A DNA stretch of 64,000 bases from Acanthococcus lagerstroemiae (taxonomy: Eukaryota > Arthropoda > Insecta > Hemiptera > Eriococcidae), in assembly GCA_031841125.1 (NCBI GenBank), contig CM063109.1, forward strand, positions 32,678,038 to 32,742,037, given 5' to 3'. Below the pieces are notes generated by a model that saw only the letters and a list, made by a program, of their open reading frames with translations, was not told the DNA's origin and did no database searches. Positions 45,194-56,959 of the stretch are shown in pieces. Each line of letters opens with the position of its first letter. Position 1 is the stretch's first letter. Both the position numbers and the translations under genes were made by a program.

Positions 45194-45499
45194 AAAACAA
45201 TCAATTAATTGTACAAGGAATTAATCAATATATTTTTTAAACAAATTAATCAATAAAATGGATTTAAGAAATTGATTAATTGAGAAAATTGAGTATTGGA
45301 AGAGAATTAATTTATTAGATAAAAGTTTTTAGTTACAAAAAATCTCAAAGATAAACAAGTAATTAAGGAAAAAAAAGAAAGAAAAGAAAAAAAAGGAAAA
45401 AACTGATTAAAATAATAGATTAATTAAAAGTAAAATGAATCAATTAAAATAATCGAGCGAAGAGAAACCAATTAAAACTGAAGAATTGACCGATTAACA

Positions 45500-46196
45500 G
45501 AAAAAAATCAGTCGGCCTTGAAATACAGACGTATTGATCAATTGGTTTCATTTTTGAGGTGGAACCAAAAACTGAAGAAGAGTGGTTACATGAATTCCTT
45601 TTCTCACATAATCAAGTGATCTCTCTGAATACAGGCCCACACCGTCGGGGAAGGGGGGCAAATGGCGTAATGGCCGAGATTTTGCTTCGTAGAAACAAGG
45701 AGGCCAAGATCTTTTTCTTGTTTCTTTTGAATTTTCGGGCCTAAAATTTGCAATTTTGCTCCAAGCTGGTTCTCACGGAAAAGTGGTTACGCTACGGGCC
45801 TGTCTGAATTTCTCATTTCCGTGGGTTAGTTGTCCACGAGGTAAAGAAAGTTTAGAATTTACTCGAATTTCCGCAAATACGCCGGGTGCTTACAGGACTG
45901 GCCGTGAGTGGTTTACCTTTTTCTGCTTTCTGCAACTCTCTTGCCCCCTTTTTCCTGAAGCACAAAAAGTGCAGATTCGCACGTGTCATAGCAAACGTTC
46001 GACCACGTGCTGATGTCACGCGGAGCCGTTGACGGAAAATTTTGTCGGAAAGTACGAACGAGTCAGCCAGTGATGATCCGGTCGTGGCTACAAAATGACG
46101 AATGTGGCTAAGTGCTCGTGTCGGTGAATTTTTCAGTAATGGCCGAATTTCTGTTTATGAGATAATAAATTTATATGCGCTTCCCGTTATTTCCAG
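45500..46196. other. Intron sequence before exon 6
   Basis: Base composition is less AT-biased than the tract before it. The two small open frames (45559-45744 and 45756-46013) have no domain. No splice-bounded exon recognised. Confidence 0.35.
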
Positions 46197-46364
46197 ATCA
46201 GAATGTACAATCGATACTGTTCAGCAGCCGAGAGGATAGAATTCATGGGCTGGATCAACGAGGGTGTTAGACAACAGGCCTCAAAAATCAACGTATGGAA
46301 TGCCTACGAATTAATTTTTTTCGCCATCAAAGGTTCCGAAGTGTTTTTCTTCGTCTCACCACCG
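46197..46364 (+). CDS. Syn2: Gamma-syntrophin exon 6 (PH2, first part)
   Basis: Codons 245-300, between TATTTCCAG and CCACCG|GTAAGT, phase 0 at both ends. The translation IRMYNRYCSAAERIEFMGWI, then NEGVRQQASKINVWNAYELI and FFAIKGSEVFFFVSPP. F/YMGW-x(n)-FxAIKGSxVxFFxxPP is the opening of the second PH domain in gamma-syntrophins: the strand pair after MGW and the KG-S-V-F-F strand. The same tyrosine/phenylalanine-MGW start and PP end occur at this place in vertebrate homologues. An in-intron poly-T run follows the donor. Confidence 0.96.
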
Positions 46365-46479
46365 GTAAGTGCTGCGTTACTCTTTTTTTTTTTTTTTTAC
46401 CCTCAAGTTTGTAATTTCTGTTACCCAAATTCCCTCCAAAATTTCACGCGAGGCTTGTAAATTTTTTAATGCAAAATTA

Positions 46480-47880
46480 CGCCGAAATTCTTCGTAAGAT
46501 GATTACATTTTTAACGCCATATATTACGCCGAAAATATGCGCCTAATTCGAAATATTTCTTCACAAATTTACGTTGGAATTTTGTGTAAAATTCATAAGC
46601 TATTACGCAGAATTTCAGCGAGATTTTACGTAAGATTTCTATATTTATACTGCGTAGGTCAAACTAATTTTTATTTTAACCCAAAACAGCGCCGAAAATT
46701 GGCTTAAATTCGTAATATTCTCAAAGCTAATTTACGCTTGAATTTTGGGTAAACCTCCAGGAAGAACATTTTTAAGCGGAAAAAATGAGAATATTAATTG
46801 ATAATTCTAACAAAAGCTTGTAAATTCTTAACATGTTATGCCTTGATTTTACGTAAATTTATGTCGAAAGCTTGTGCATAACATTTAAGAATTTAAGCAA
46901 AATTTCGGCTTGATTTTGAATCAAAAAATGTAAAAGTCTAGCGTAAATTTCAGGCGTTAATTTGAATAAATAAATAGAAAACACGAAATTCCTTGGAGTA
47001 GTTTTGAATAAAATAAATTATGAATTTCTGCAAAATTCCGGGTTATATAGTTTTGTTTAAGAACAATTTTTATTCCAAATTTTGATCTACTTGGACGTAT
47101 TATGCAAAAATTCAGTGTATAGTTTTGCATGAAAAATTAAAAATTAAAAAAAAAAATTCGCGACGCAAATTCGTCAGTAAAATTTTTATATTGTACTCGA
47201 AATTTGGAAATAATTTTGGGTAAAATAAACTGAAAATTTTACGCAGGTTTTTAACATTATTGTATGTAAAATAATTACCAATTTTGTTTACATAAATTTA
47301 CAAAGACGGAGAATTTTGAAAATTTTACCGTTATCTATTGTAAATTAAATTATAATACAAGTTTGCATGCAAAAACTAGGCCTAATCTCACCCATAGTAA
47401 ATTACAACTGTGACGGTTAACGTAATTTGGCGTGAAATAAGTCCCTAATTTACCATAAATTTCAGCGTAAATTCGCGTGAGAATTTACAGATCTTACACA
47501 AAATTTCTGTCAGTTCGGCCTAAACTAAATCACAAATTTTAATCATAATTTTAGGCGTAATCTTGCGTAAAATAAATTGCTAATTCACGTAAAATGTCGG
47601 CGTAACTGCGGGTAAAAATTGACAAATGTACCCAAACTTTCTGCTTCATTTCGCTTTAGAAACGTTACAAATTCGTCAGATATCCTCATACTTTTTGTGA
47701 AAAAATTTACAAACTGTATCCAAAGTCTCGGTGTAATTTGAGTTAAAAAAAGTACAAAGAAAATCACTAGGTTATCAATATAACTTGTGTACAGAAGTAT
47801 ATGAAAATTACGCAAATTTTCGTCGAACGTAGAAGTCTAACGGTGAAATCGAACGCAAAATGCTTTCCAAATGGCAGAAC
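46480..47880. repeat. Degenerate TTACG / AAATTT repeat field
   Basis: Words such as TTACGCAGAATTTCAGC, GTAAAATAAATT and AATTTCGGCGTAATTTTGCG recur for 1.4 kb with loose spacing of about 30 bp, in both orientations. Densest at 46490-46670 and 47400-47600. No coding potential. An old diverged satellite is the simplest reading. Confidence 0.55.
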
Positions 47881-48600
47881 AAATGCAATAATATAAACCA
47901 AACCAGCTGATAGACCAAATAAATCTCGAAATCAGTACCACTTAGGTCAATTAAAAATTGCTATTCGGGTTTATTTAAAAAACAGCAAAAGACAGATCTG
48001 TAACGTCGGGGATCTAAGGGTGCATTGACCCTCTTCCTGGGCTAATTGGTTGCCCCTTAGCCGAAAGGCCAGTACCTTTTTTGGTTTCTTTTTGCTTTCT
48101 TTGTGCCTCCCTACTTCGTTGCCTCCTGGAAAGTGGTCAAGCTATGGGTATCTACCAAATCAACACATTTCATGTAAGACGCAGTATTCAATTGACCGGT
48201 AAAGGTTAAGAACAAAAGGGTATAGCTCAGTACGCTTTACAAACCTCTCAACTCTAAGTTACAATGTTTTGAAAAATTACGTTTTTCGTTCTACTCTAGT
48301 GGAAATCCAATGGATGCTTGAAGAAATTCTCTAACGTAAATTTGGGTTCCTTTGAATATTTTCCGCTATATTTTGTTATATTTTGCTTTGTGAGTGTGGT
48401 TACACTATTGTAATAAAAAAGTGTTCAACCCATAATTTTAAGACCACTTTTCGCTCTATCAGTTTATATTTTGAAAGATCTCACAACTTGCTTGTGAAAG
48501 TGTACAGCTCAGTATAAAAGTTGTGTTCAAAGTTACCTCAGTTATGGGGCTTCTTTGAACACTTTTCCCTATTATATTTATTTATTTATTTAAAAAATGA
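47881..48600. other. Intron sequence without recognised features
   Basis: No exon or transposon end recognised; only short open frames are present. Confidence 0.35.
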
Positions 48601-48647
48601 TATTTATAGTGCCGCTCGACAGCCCATCGGCCAATTAGGGGACGACA

Positions 48648-48656
48648 CATTAATAA

Positions 48657-48702
<46 letters not shown>

Positions 48703-48717
48703 TACAATAATAATAAA
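48648..48717. repeat. AAT microsatellite
   Basis: TAATAATAATAA repeated over about 70 bp with a few interruptions. Confidence 0.95.
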
Positions 48718-48719
48718 AT

Positions 48720-49932
48720 TCCATATCCAGCCGTGAGTAACCAACCCCCCCCCGCCTCCCCCACTCGACCTCGCACTGGCCCCCATGCAAAAAATGTTAG
48801 GTTTCGGCAAGGGACCACTAAAAACCTCTATTGTCCTTTCTGTACATCTCTGTTAACGCATTTACTGTTCTTTCCTTGTATTTTTCTTTACTTTCAAAAA
48901 AAAAATGTCGATTTCTGGATCTATATAAGTCAGTGTGTTATATAGAGTTTCATGGATTTATTCAGCGGCAATAAACTGCGATGGACTGTACGGCATTGCT
49001 CTACCTGAAAGAGAGATCGCGTTCGACAGGTTCTACTTGGAGCGTATAAATTTATTCTTTCCAGAAGAAAGGGGGAGTCAAGCTTTGCACATAATATATC
49101 TCTAAGCGGTATCATTAGGGCTAAGGGCTAAGTCCCTCCTTATTCTTAATGTTGTTATTTCGTATCCAAGAACCAGATTATGAGAACTCGACGACGATAA
49201 AAATCGAAATAATGCCCTTTACAGACTCTACTTACAAAGTTTCATGAACATTCATCAAAAAAATAGGGGGGAAATCGGTAACCTTTATTAAAGAAAGAAC
49301 CTTGTTTGAATATATTTGTAGAAAATAATACAGAAAAAAATATTGAAAATATCACTCACAATGATAACAAACTTCCTCTCCCTCAAGCTTTTTCCATCTT
49401 TACTCATAGCTGATGCCCTCGACATATTTTTTATTTATTTTTACAACGTATAACATTCAATGGCTACCGTTAAAAAAAAAAATTCTATATCAAAAATTTA
49501 ATTTTCCCATTAGTTTCTTATGAAGTGAATTCCGACACGGGTGACACGGAAAGATTGTTGCGGGTTGCCTACCCGGATGAGCTAACCTCTAGATATAAGA
49601 ACCTTGCCTGATGCTGGAGAAACATGGAAAAATAGTTCGTAACTTCTCCAGCAGCGCGCGCTAAAGTGAAAACAGTGCCGCTGTTCAAAATAGACCCACT
49701 TTACAAGTATATCTGTTAATGGCGGACGTCTCTGAATAACGGACACTTTTCCCTCGGATATTAAAAGAAATGTAAGAGTCTGTCTTGATTTTCTACATAA
49801 CCAATTATTATTTCTTCTCAACCCCCCCCCCCCTCCCGCGACAAAACTTTTTACTACCTCTGACCCAGTCACAGTTTGTGCTTATAATGTGTAATGTTAA
49901 TTATCTAAAATACACTATGTAACAATGTTTAG
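48720..49932. other. Intron sequence before exon 7
   Basis: A C-run near 48746 and another near 49823-49833. No exon, domain or transposon end recognised. Confidence 0.35.
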
Positions 49933-50157
49933 CTAAAACCTGAAGACTGGGCCGAGTGCACATCAGTTTACAAGCTGTACGAATCGCATTTGAAGATAAT
50001 CAAAGAAACGGACGTATGCGATGAACGACAGCATTGCTTGTTATTCACCGCAGTCGGCAATGTGGTCAAATATATCTCGGTAGAGACCAGACACGAGTTA
50101 CTGAAGATGGAATCCGCCTGGAACACCGCATTATGCAGTTCGGTCAGACGACTCGGA
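49933..50157 (+). CDS. Syn2: Gamma-syntrophin exon 7 (PH2, second part)
   Basis: Codons 301-375, between ACAATGTTTAG and CTCGGA|GTAAGC, phase 0. The translation LKPEDWAECTSVYKLYESHL, then KIIKETDVCDERQHCLLFTA, VGNVVKYISVETRHELLKME and SAWNTALCSSVRRLG. The D-W-x-C/R-x(4)-YxxYE and C-L-x-F-T-A/S...YxSVE strands and the final helix with its tryptophan (E-SAWNTA) complete the PH2 fold. Spacing agrees with vertebrate gamma-syntrophins by eye. Confidence 0.96.
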
Positions 50158-51188
50158 GTAAGCAAATTTAAGCAAATACTTTTTCCCGTCCCCTTCGTAA
50201 AATACGCGTAGAAATTCGCATCTTACCTGGGATGCGAATTTAAATTGCTTTATCATCCGTACCATGTGCAGTCAGCGAACTTGATTATAATGTACAAGGT
50301 ATTCTGGTACCATCTTCCCGTAGGATGTCTGGCAGAAATACAATTTGATGTGCCCGCAACTATTATAGGTTGCCTAATGTATACCTAGCAGGAGCTCAGA
50401 TACAGAGTGCTGAACATTTTTATTTATTTAGAAGCAGCTAATTGCTGTTTGGATTCATTCGGACTTCATTGAAATTCGTTAAGATATATGGCCGTAGCCG
50501 AATGTTTTACTGTACCAGGGCAAGGGAAAAAAAAAAGGGAAAAAAAAGTCAATGATATACACACATGTACCTAATCACGCGGCAAATGCCAACTAGCCAT
50601 ATACAGGTTGTCTTTTTCTGCAATGGCCCCCCTTCCACCTGGTAAGCAGGCAACCTACCCAAATGATATGTGGATATGTTTGCATACTCTTACTTTTGAA
50701 GGGGCTGAGTTATGGTCAAATTTTGAAAAGTTCTCTATTTTTGAAATTTTTCTTTCTTCTCACGATAGGAGATGGACAGAAAAATGAAACCGGTTGGTAA
50801 AAATAGAGGGCAGTTGTGGTAACCACAGAAAAAGTGGTCGGAATCGGCTCAATAGGGTGTTCATAAAATCAATTTTAGTACAAATTATACCAGAAAATTT
50901 TCTCAAGAGTCGAACTCGTCCGATAACGAAAATATATTAACTCAACGTGACCAACATATAACGCTCCTGAAATTCTGAGTACAAATACTAAAATTCCCAG
51001 TAAACGAATAAAAACATTTGCAAAAAATGAAGCTCGGAATCGGAATCAGCTTTCAAAATACTTCTACAATCATCTATTCATTACCCGGAGAATTTCAACA
51101 AATTTAGATTAGTTGGGGTCTGTTATTATTGACGCGAATACAGGAAGGAATGAAATATGAGAATATACAAATGCGCTGGAAGCGTCTA

Positions 51189-51557
51189 CAGTGGCGGAAC
51201 TACGATTTTTTTTCGGGTGGGCACGGAAGGGCCGGATTGTTAAGGACGGGGATTTTTTGAATAAAACTATGTACTTGTTATAAAAATTTGTATATGTATG
51301 TACTTACATAATATTAACAATTAATATAAAATAATACGACTATTTTTATGATGAAGAGCAAAATTCTCTACAACATTATCTAAATTTAAACTTTTGGCAA
51401 ATCGATTATAAGTATTTTATTTTTGAATTCTTTTCGTCTATTGTAAGTGAGTTATTTTTCGTAAAAAAATTTCAGATCGTTCAAAAAAAATTGGGCGGGC
51501 CAAAAATATTTTTGGAAGGGCCTGGCCCACCCAGGCCCGTCCTTGGTTCCGCCACTG
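51189..51557. mobile_element. hAT-like MITE (CAGTGGCGGAAC)
   Basis: 369 bp, starting CAGTGGCGGAACTACG and ending GGTTCCGCCACTG. The flanks AGCGTCTA (51181-51188) and AGCGTCTT (51558-51565) are an 8 bp duplication with one mismatch. GGGTGGGCACGGAAGGGCC and CCACCCAGGCCCG are inner inverted segments. Confidence 0.85.
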
Positions 51558-52324
51558 AGCGTCTTATTATTTCAGTAATTCGACGGGCCAAAATATGTTT
51601 AGAATGTAGCGGAGACTGGTTTGAACAATTTTTGTAACATATGTGACCAGCAATCATGAAATACACCTCTTGCGCGAAAACAAGTTTTCGAGATGAACGC
51701 GTTTGAAGAAGATGAGACGATGGTAGAGATGCGTTTACGCTTTGCTATGGTAACTGCTTTTCGAATTCTTTTGTTCTCTGTCATTCCCGTGGGATAGTTG
51801 TGACCCTCTACATGCAGTGTTGCTTTTCTAAAGAATATTACAACAGTAAAATTCACCAAATTTCCCGTTTTTCTTAATTTTTAGGGTGTTTGCTCGCGCG
51901 CAGCGCTGCAAGTACCCAATTGGAATCGAATTTTCATCATCATTTTTAAATACGAGTGAATTGTTTACAGATCATAATTCAGTTTTAGTTCAGTTTCATA
52001 TTAGAATACGACCTCCTTACAGGTTCTCCGTCAACTGCTGCCATCTATAAGGAAGTCGGTCTACTATTATGAATATTAATTTTCTTCTCGGTTACGAATG
52101 CAACTTGGAAAGATGAAAACAAAAGATTCTCAAATGCTGAAAAAACACTCCAAATCAAGGGACGACAAGAGTGAACTAAACTTAGTATCTAAAACCATCA
52201 AAATAAAAAGGAAAGAAAGAGAACAAAAGCAGAGGAAAACTGTAATAAGGGATACAATATTTGTTTTATAGCATAGACGTTGGTACCGGGTCTGAATATT
52301 AGCTTCAAAACCAAGGCCTTGGAG

Positions 52325-52740
52325 CAAGTTCAATTTACTGTTGCTCCGCTCCGAAGCGGCATCCAATTTTTTTTGCTTCGCTCCGAGCAGTCAATCTTTT
52401 TGCTCCGGTCCATTGCTCTGCTCCAACAATCAAAATTCTTTTGCTCCGCTCCCAGGGGTCAATTTTTTGCTCCACTCCGAGGGGTCAATCGATCAGATAA
52501 CCGACTGTTAGGAACAAAATTGAAATTTTTATGATGTGTTTTCACATCCAGCATCCACGCATTTCTTGCTCCTCTTTCTGCTTCGCCCCCGGGGTTTCAA
52601 ATTTTTTTGCTCCACTCCGGTGTTTTACATTTTTTTGCTTCGCTCCATGCTCCGCTCCATCCTCCGCTCCGAGGAGTCAAAGAAGGCTTGCTCCGGTGTT
52701 CCGCGCTCCGCTCCGCTCCAAGGCCCTGTTCAAAACTTCA
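52325..52740. repeat. TGCTCCGCTCC repeat patch
   Basis: TTGCTCCGCTCC or TGCTTCGCTCC recurs about every 25-40 bp, often followed by GAGGGGTCAATTTTTT. A break is at 52490-52560. It stays open on the plus strand in two frames (52280-52534 and 52531-52793), which I take as an effect of the repeat. Confidence 0.75.
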
Positions 52741-52799
52741 GTATTTCAGAGTTGGTTTTGTTTTATCAATACCAGTGTAGCAAGTTAGTGTAGCAACAC

Positions 52800-53315
52800 C
52801 AGGGATGCGGAGAAGCCCGTAGCTGGAATCAGAAGCCGGAAGTTTTTGTAGTTTTAAAGTCTGGTTCAGTTAAGAATTATAATTTGTAACCCGCAATACA
52901 CATCGATAATGGACTTTTAAAAGTTGGTGGGGAAGGACGAGTTCAAGAACACGACCAGCGCCGTGAAAAAATTATGTTTCTTAACTGGACTAGACTTTAG
53001 GATAATGTTGAGAAGCCAGAAGTTGGAAGCTGAAGTATTTTGAGCTTCCAATCGGCTTTTTACGATTTTATGAAACGTGTTTTTTATGTTTTTCTATGTA
53101 GAAAAGTGAAAGAAAAAGAGAGAAAAAAATAGGTTAATGAAAGTGAAAATAAGTAAAGGAAACTGTAAGCTAGAAGCGGGAAGCCGAAAAAAATTGGAAG
53201 TTTGAAGTTCATATGCTTGCTGAGGCTGGAAACTAGAAACGAGAAGCTAGATGAGAACTGGAGGCTAGAAGCCGAAAGCGGAAGCTGTATCGTTCAGCTT
53301 CCGGATCCCTGATAC
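52800..53315. repeat. AGAAGCYGGAAG short repeats
   Basis: Words such as AGAAGCCGGAAG, GGAAGCTGAAG and AGAAACGAGAAGCTAGA recur irregularly, mainly at 52815-52840, 53010-53050 and 53165-53300. Confidence 0.5.
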
Positions 53316-53639
53316 CCTGGACAACACCTTTTAAAAATGAAGCTAGCGAAAAAGCTCATTTTATTGACTTTAACTTATCAGCTAGTCAATGAATGCAGTA
53401 GCAAAGACCCTCTTACTACCTCGCTGTCTGCGAGGTAGCTTGTTTTACCCTTAAATTAACTGTAATGATGATGTATATTTGGTTTATTTCCGGATTCATT
53501 ATCAAAATTTGTGAATCATGATGTTTTTAATCAGAGGAGTCGGAGATGGTTTTAAATCGTGAATTAATTAATTATGTCGAGATGAAACTGGTTGAATTTC
53601 GATAATATCAATAACTGAAAGTAGTGAAGTGAAGGATCA

Positions 53640-55090
53640 ACAGAATGATGTCTTCAGAAAAGGAATGCAGTGAAGTGGAAAAACATTATTTTTTGGATAT
53701 GCCAGAGAATTTTAAAATGAAATGTAATTTGTGGAAGAAATAATGAAGATAAAAAGCTGCGATTTTTTTGCTTTGAAAAAAAAAAGTGAAAAATGAATTT
53801 TTGACACGAGAGGCACATTTTATGATTCCAGGTCACAAATGCAGTTCGTGAAAAAAACTAATGAAGATAGAAAACTGTGATTTGTTTCATTTGAAAGAGC
53901 GTAAGGCAAAGTGCCATATCTTGATCGGGGTACCAAATCTTGGTCACTTTTTCGTTACGCTGTGACGTCACACCGAATAGTCTGTTGGTGCTGCCACCTA
54001 TCTGAACTTGTAGAACAGATCTTCCCTTTCAATTTAAACCACTTGGCCGATAAAATAAAGTGTCTTGGGTGCTTTTCATCGGTGATTGAAAATTTGTTGT
54101 TCCAAAAACGTTAAAATTTTCTATGTGCAAAAGTAGACAACTTCGAAAAATCGAAATGTTAAGTAATTTTATGATCACTTTGGATACACTTTTGGTTTAA
54201 TATGATGGTAAAATACTACAGTAATAATTTTCTTCATGTTTTGACAAATTTGATTTTTTTATTCATCATACGAACTAATTTTGAAATTAAACAAAATTCT
54301 GTTAAAAAAATTTGAATTACTGGAATGTTATCACACATAAATCGATTCTGATGAGTGGAAACACCTTCTATAATCAAGTAGAAATGATTTCGATGAAAAT
54401 TGTTAACAAATGAATGTTTTGATTTTTGGAGTGACCAACATTTGGCACTAAATTTTTTTCAATTTGAAATTTGATTTTAGGACCGTACTAATCAATATAT
54501 TGAAGAAACTGTGGAAGTTTTTCATATGTAACTTATTTACTAAGTGTCTGTAAGTAAATTGTGTTCAAAAATGTGAAAATTTACGTCAAATGTTTTGGTG
54601 CCAGATGTTGGTCAATTTCTTCAGGTGCCAAATCTTAATCGATCAAGATTTGGCACTTTTTTTTTGTTGAAAATTCAAATGCTCATATCTCATTAAGTTT
54701 TTCAGTAAGCGGGTTCCGTTTCGCACTTTTATGTCTTATTGGCCTCCTAGTTTTTATACATTTTGGGAAAATTTGAATCAAAGGGGTGACTAACATGTGA
54801 CACCTAGTGCCAGATCTTGTTTTTAGGAAGTTTTATCAAACGTAGATGAGGAGGGGAGGGGGTAATTTTTTTCAATCACAACCTCCTTAAAAGGTAGTTA
54901 AAGGATAAAATTTTTGTATGTTGGTTTGAAATTTACCCCCGACCACCACAGACCACCCCAAGGGACTTGAAAAAAAAAACCTGTCAAGATTTGGCACTTT
55001 GCCTTACTTCTTTCTATAAGAATCACAAAAAAAGTGAAAAATGATTCTTTGACACAAGAGGCGTATTTCATGATTCCAGATCACATATTC
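53640..55090. repeat. Tandem repeat of about 145 bp, split by a TIR element
   Basis: GTGAAAAATGA, TTTTTGACACGAGAGGC and ATGATTCCAGGTCACA occur at 53787-53840 and again at 55036-55085. AATGAAGATA-AAAACTGTGATTT occurs at 53742-53765 and 53862-53882. Removing the element at 53904-55004 places the copies about 145 bp apart. Confidence 0.65.
53904..55004. mobile_element. TA-flanked TIR element, 1.1 kb
   Basis: It begins AGGCAAAGTGCCATATCTTG and ends with the reverse complement of AGGCAAAGTGCCAAATCTTG. TA is on both sides (53902-53903 and 55005-55006). Diverged copies of the end (GTGCCAAATCTTAATCGA and AAGATTTGGCACTTT near 54620-54660) lie inside. Noncoding. The AGG start and TA target link it in style to the element at 36879-37789. 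Confidence 0.82.
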
Positions 55091-55800
55091 TGAAAGTGTT
55101 TAAAATATCCCTCGAAAACAATTAGGTCACCCGCAACATTTTTAAACGTAGGAATAAAATCCTTTGATTGAAGATTTTTTGATCCGTAAAGCAAGTGAGA
55201 TATTTGGGTGGGAAGAAGATGCAAGCAGAATTTATTGCTAATTAAAATTTAGCATCTTGAAAATGCAAGTTTTATGGGCTCTAATTTTATTCTAAGTGAA
55301 ATTTATCTTATGAAAATCATGTTCAACCACTTTCCACGATCTTTAATTTTCTTCTGTGTGGTTACCATAACAGTCATCTTGCACCTCCTTCCCATTGGTA
55401 TGCGTCACCGTTTGGGGAATATAGCCAAAATGTTATCAAGACCGAATTTAGCGACCTTTGGAACCAATTATTGTATACCCATTTTAAACTTTACAAAATA
55501 CTAGAACACTCCCCTCATTGCATGGGCCTCAATTTCAAACATGGGGTAAATAGATGAATGGAGGGAGGTGAGTAAGCACCATAAACGATATACCTCAGTG
55601 AAATGGTGAAGCAGCTGAAGAAGATGATTATTATCTTCATAAGGTCTGTGCATCTGTGTTAAAAAGTAATAATTCTTAACGGGGATATCTTGAACAACTC
55701 TATTTTTAGCAGTTCTAATCCAGATACAAGAGAATTACTAATGACCTTTTTTATGGGAAACTCAATGTACAAACAAAACGTAGCTTAAGAGGGCAAGTTT
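55090..55800. other. Unassigned sequence inside the 5.5 kb region
   Basis: One 76-codon open frame (55274-55504) has a hydrophobic stretch but no recognised domain. Confidence 0.3.
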
Positions 55801-56118
55801 CACGGGACATTGGAAAAAATGTGAAAATTTTCTGATATAATTTGTATTAAAATTGATTTTATGAGCACCCTGTTGAACCGATTCCAACAACTTTTTTCTT
55901 CTGTGGTGACCAGAGCTCCCCCCTACTATTACCTACTGGTACCATTTTTCTATCTTCAGTCGTGAGGAAAAAAAAAATCAAAGATAGAAAACTTTTTAAA
56001 ATTTGATCATAACTCAGCCCCTTCAAAAGTAAGAGTATGCAAACATATCGACATATTATCGAGGTAGGTTTCCTACTTACTATGTGGAGGGGTCACTTCG
56101 AAAGAGACACCCTGTATA

Positions 56119-56170
56119 ATTTCAGTCTCTGTATACTGGGGTGAGCCCCCCCAATTTATCTCCCCCCTCT
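56119..56170. mobile_element. Small fragment of the giant foldback family
   Basis: ATTTCAGTCTCTGTATACTG followed by GGG resembles AACTTCAGTCTCTGTCTACT at 5810-5829 inside the foldback left arm. It directly abuts the 5.5 kb inverted-repeat region. Confidence 0.5.
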
Positions 56171-56564
56171 TGCTGAGCCTATGTGAAGACACATTGAAGT
56201 TCATTCCGGACTTCTTCAGACTGCGATAAGATTCATTCAGGCTAGTCATTTAGACTCATTTTAGGACGTTTTAAGACTCATTTAAACTGCGTCGAGACTG
56301 TCAAGATTCATCTAGAGGCTGTTACAGATTTATTTTGATTCTCTTAGGACTTCTCATAGTCCAGGAAAATTCAAATTTTAGTTTGACTAGAATTTCCAGC
56401 AAAAGTTTTCCTACACAATTTCTCGAAGTTGCCTCGAAATCAACATGTCAAAAGTATTCAGTGGTCCCTCCGCCAGGGAGTTGAAAAAATCTCCATCCTT
56501 ATACATCACAGACATACATAATAGTAGTATAACTAATCACCGCAAATTTTTTATTTGGTTTTAG

Positions 56565-56774
56565 AGCGTGAAATACAACGTGATCGTGAGCAAAACGCGA
56601 ATGGCGGCTGAATTCAAAATCGACTGGACCTACGGTTATAGTTTACACGATCCGCAAACGAACGAGTGCCTTTGGAGGTACAGATACTCGCAGTTGAAAG
56701 GATCTTCCGACGATGGCATAAGTTCATTGAAGCTGCTGTTCAGGGACGAGAAGACCGGAGGAATTGAAACTAGG
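56565..56774 (+). CDS. Syn2: Gamma-syntrophin exon 8 (syntrophin-unique domain)
   Basis: Codons 376-445. The acceptor is TTTGGTTTTAG. The translation SVKYNVIVSKTRMAAEFKID, then WTYGYSLHDPQTNECLWRYR and YSQLKGSSDDGISSLKLLFR, ending DEKTGGIETR. LWRYRYSQLKGSSDDG is the gamma-syntrophin signature of the C-terminal SU region, which helps bind dystrophin-family partners. I place the donor at AGG|GTACCT (56775), a weak site, because the next exon then continues in frame with ELE, the residues expected after this point. Intron retention here would add PSRTTIPLTLFSM and a stop. Confidence 0.94.
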
Positions 56775-56854
56775 GTACCTAGCCGAACCACAATACCACT
56801 AACACTTTTTTCTATGTAATAGGTATCTACTAATCGACTTCATTGTTTTTGCAG

Positions 56855-56959
56855 GAATTGGAGAGTTCGTCACTAGAGCTTATCCTGTACAATATGTTGG
56901 CGTTCGCAGGTTCAAAATTTAGCCTGGTGGATACGAAATATTCTCATCCGGTGTTCTAA
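56855..56959 (+). CDS. Syn2: Gamma-syntrophin last exon (SU end, stop)
   Basis: The acceptor is GTTTTTGCAG. The translation ELESSSLELILYNMLAFAGS is followed by KFSLVDTKYSHPVF and TAA at 56957-56959. ELE-x(3)-L-x(3)-L-x(4)-F-x(2)-K is the terminal helix of gamma-syntrophins. The protein ends sooner after it than the vertebrate proteins, which have a further low-complexity tail. The intron before it is only 80 bp. A 3' untranslated region must follow; the clearest AATAAA is at 58134-58139, but earlier cleavage cannot be excluded. Confidence 0.93.
   Translation, partial: ELESSSLELILYNMLAFAGSKFSLVDTKYSHPVF

Larger units (their letters stand above)
40540..45500. repeat. AATTAATTGATTAATCA degenerate tract
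   Basis: Several kilobases built from variants of AAAATAATTGATTAATCA at roughly 15-20 bp spacing, densest at 40550-40840, 41500-41930, 42440-42660, 44150-44400 and 44880-45500. It is broken up by later insertions listed separately. It looks like a very old diverged low-complexity satellite. Confidence 0.7.
50604..56114. mobile_element. 5.5 kb region bounded by inverted repeats of about 300 bp
   Basis: The left end CAGGTTGTCTTTTTC and the reverse complement of the right end (CAGGGTGTCTCTTTCG) start inverted repeats that stay similar for about 300 bp (50604-50905 and 55805-56114). Shared words include ACTTTTGAAGGGGCTGAGTT and the reverse of AAAATCAATTTTAGTACAAA. TATA flanks both sides (50600-50603 and 56115-56118). 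No transposase is recognised inside. Alternatively these are two independent copies of one MITE in opposite orientation. Confidence 0.6.

Noticed and set aside
52280..52793. Plus-strand frames rich in APLR/RSAPLR-like words
   Set aside because: They are translations of the TGCTCCGCTCC repeat patch.
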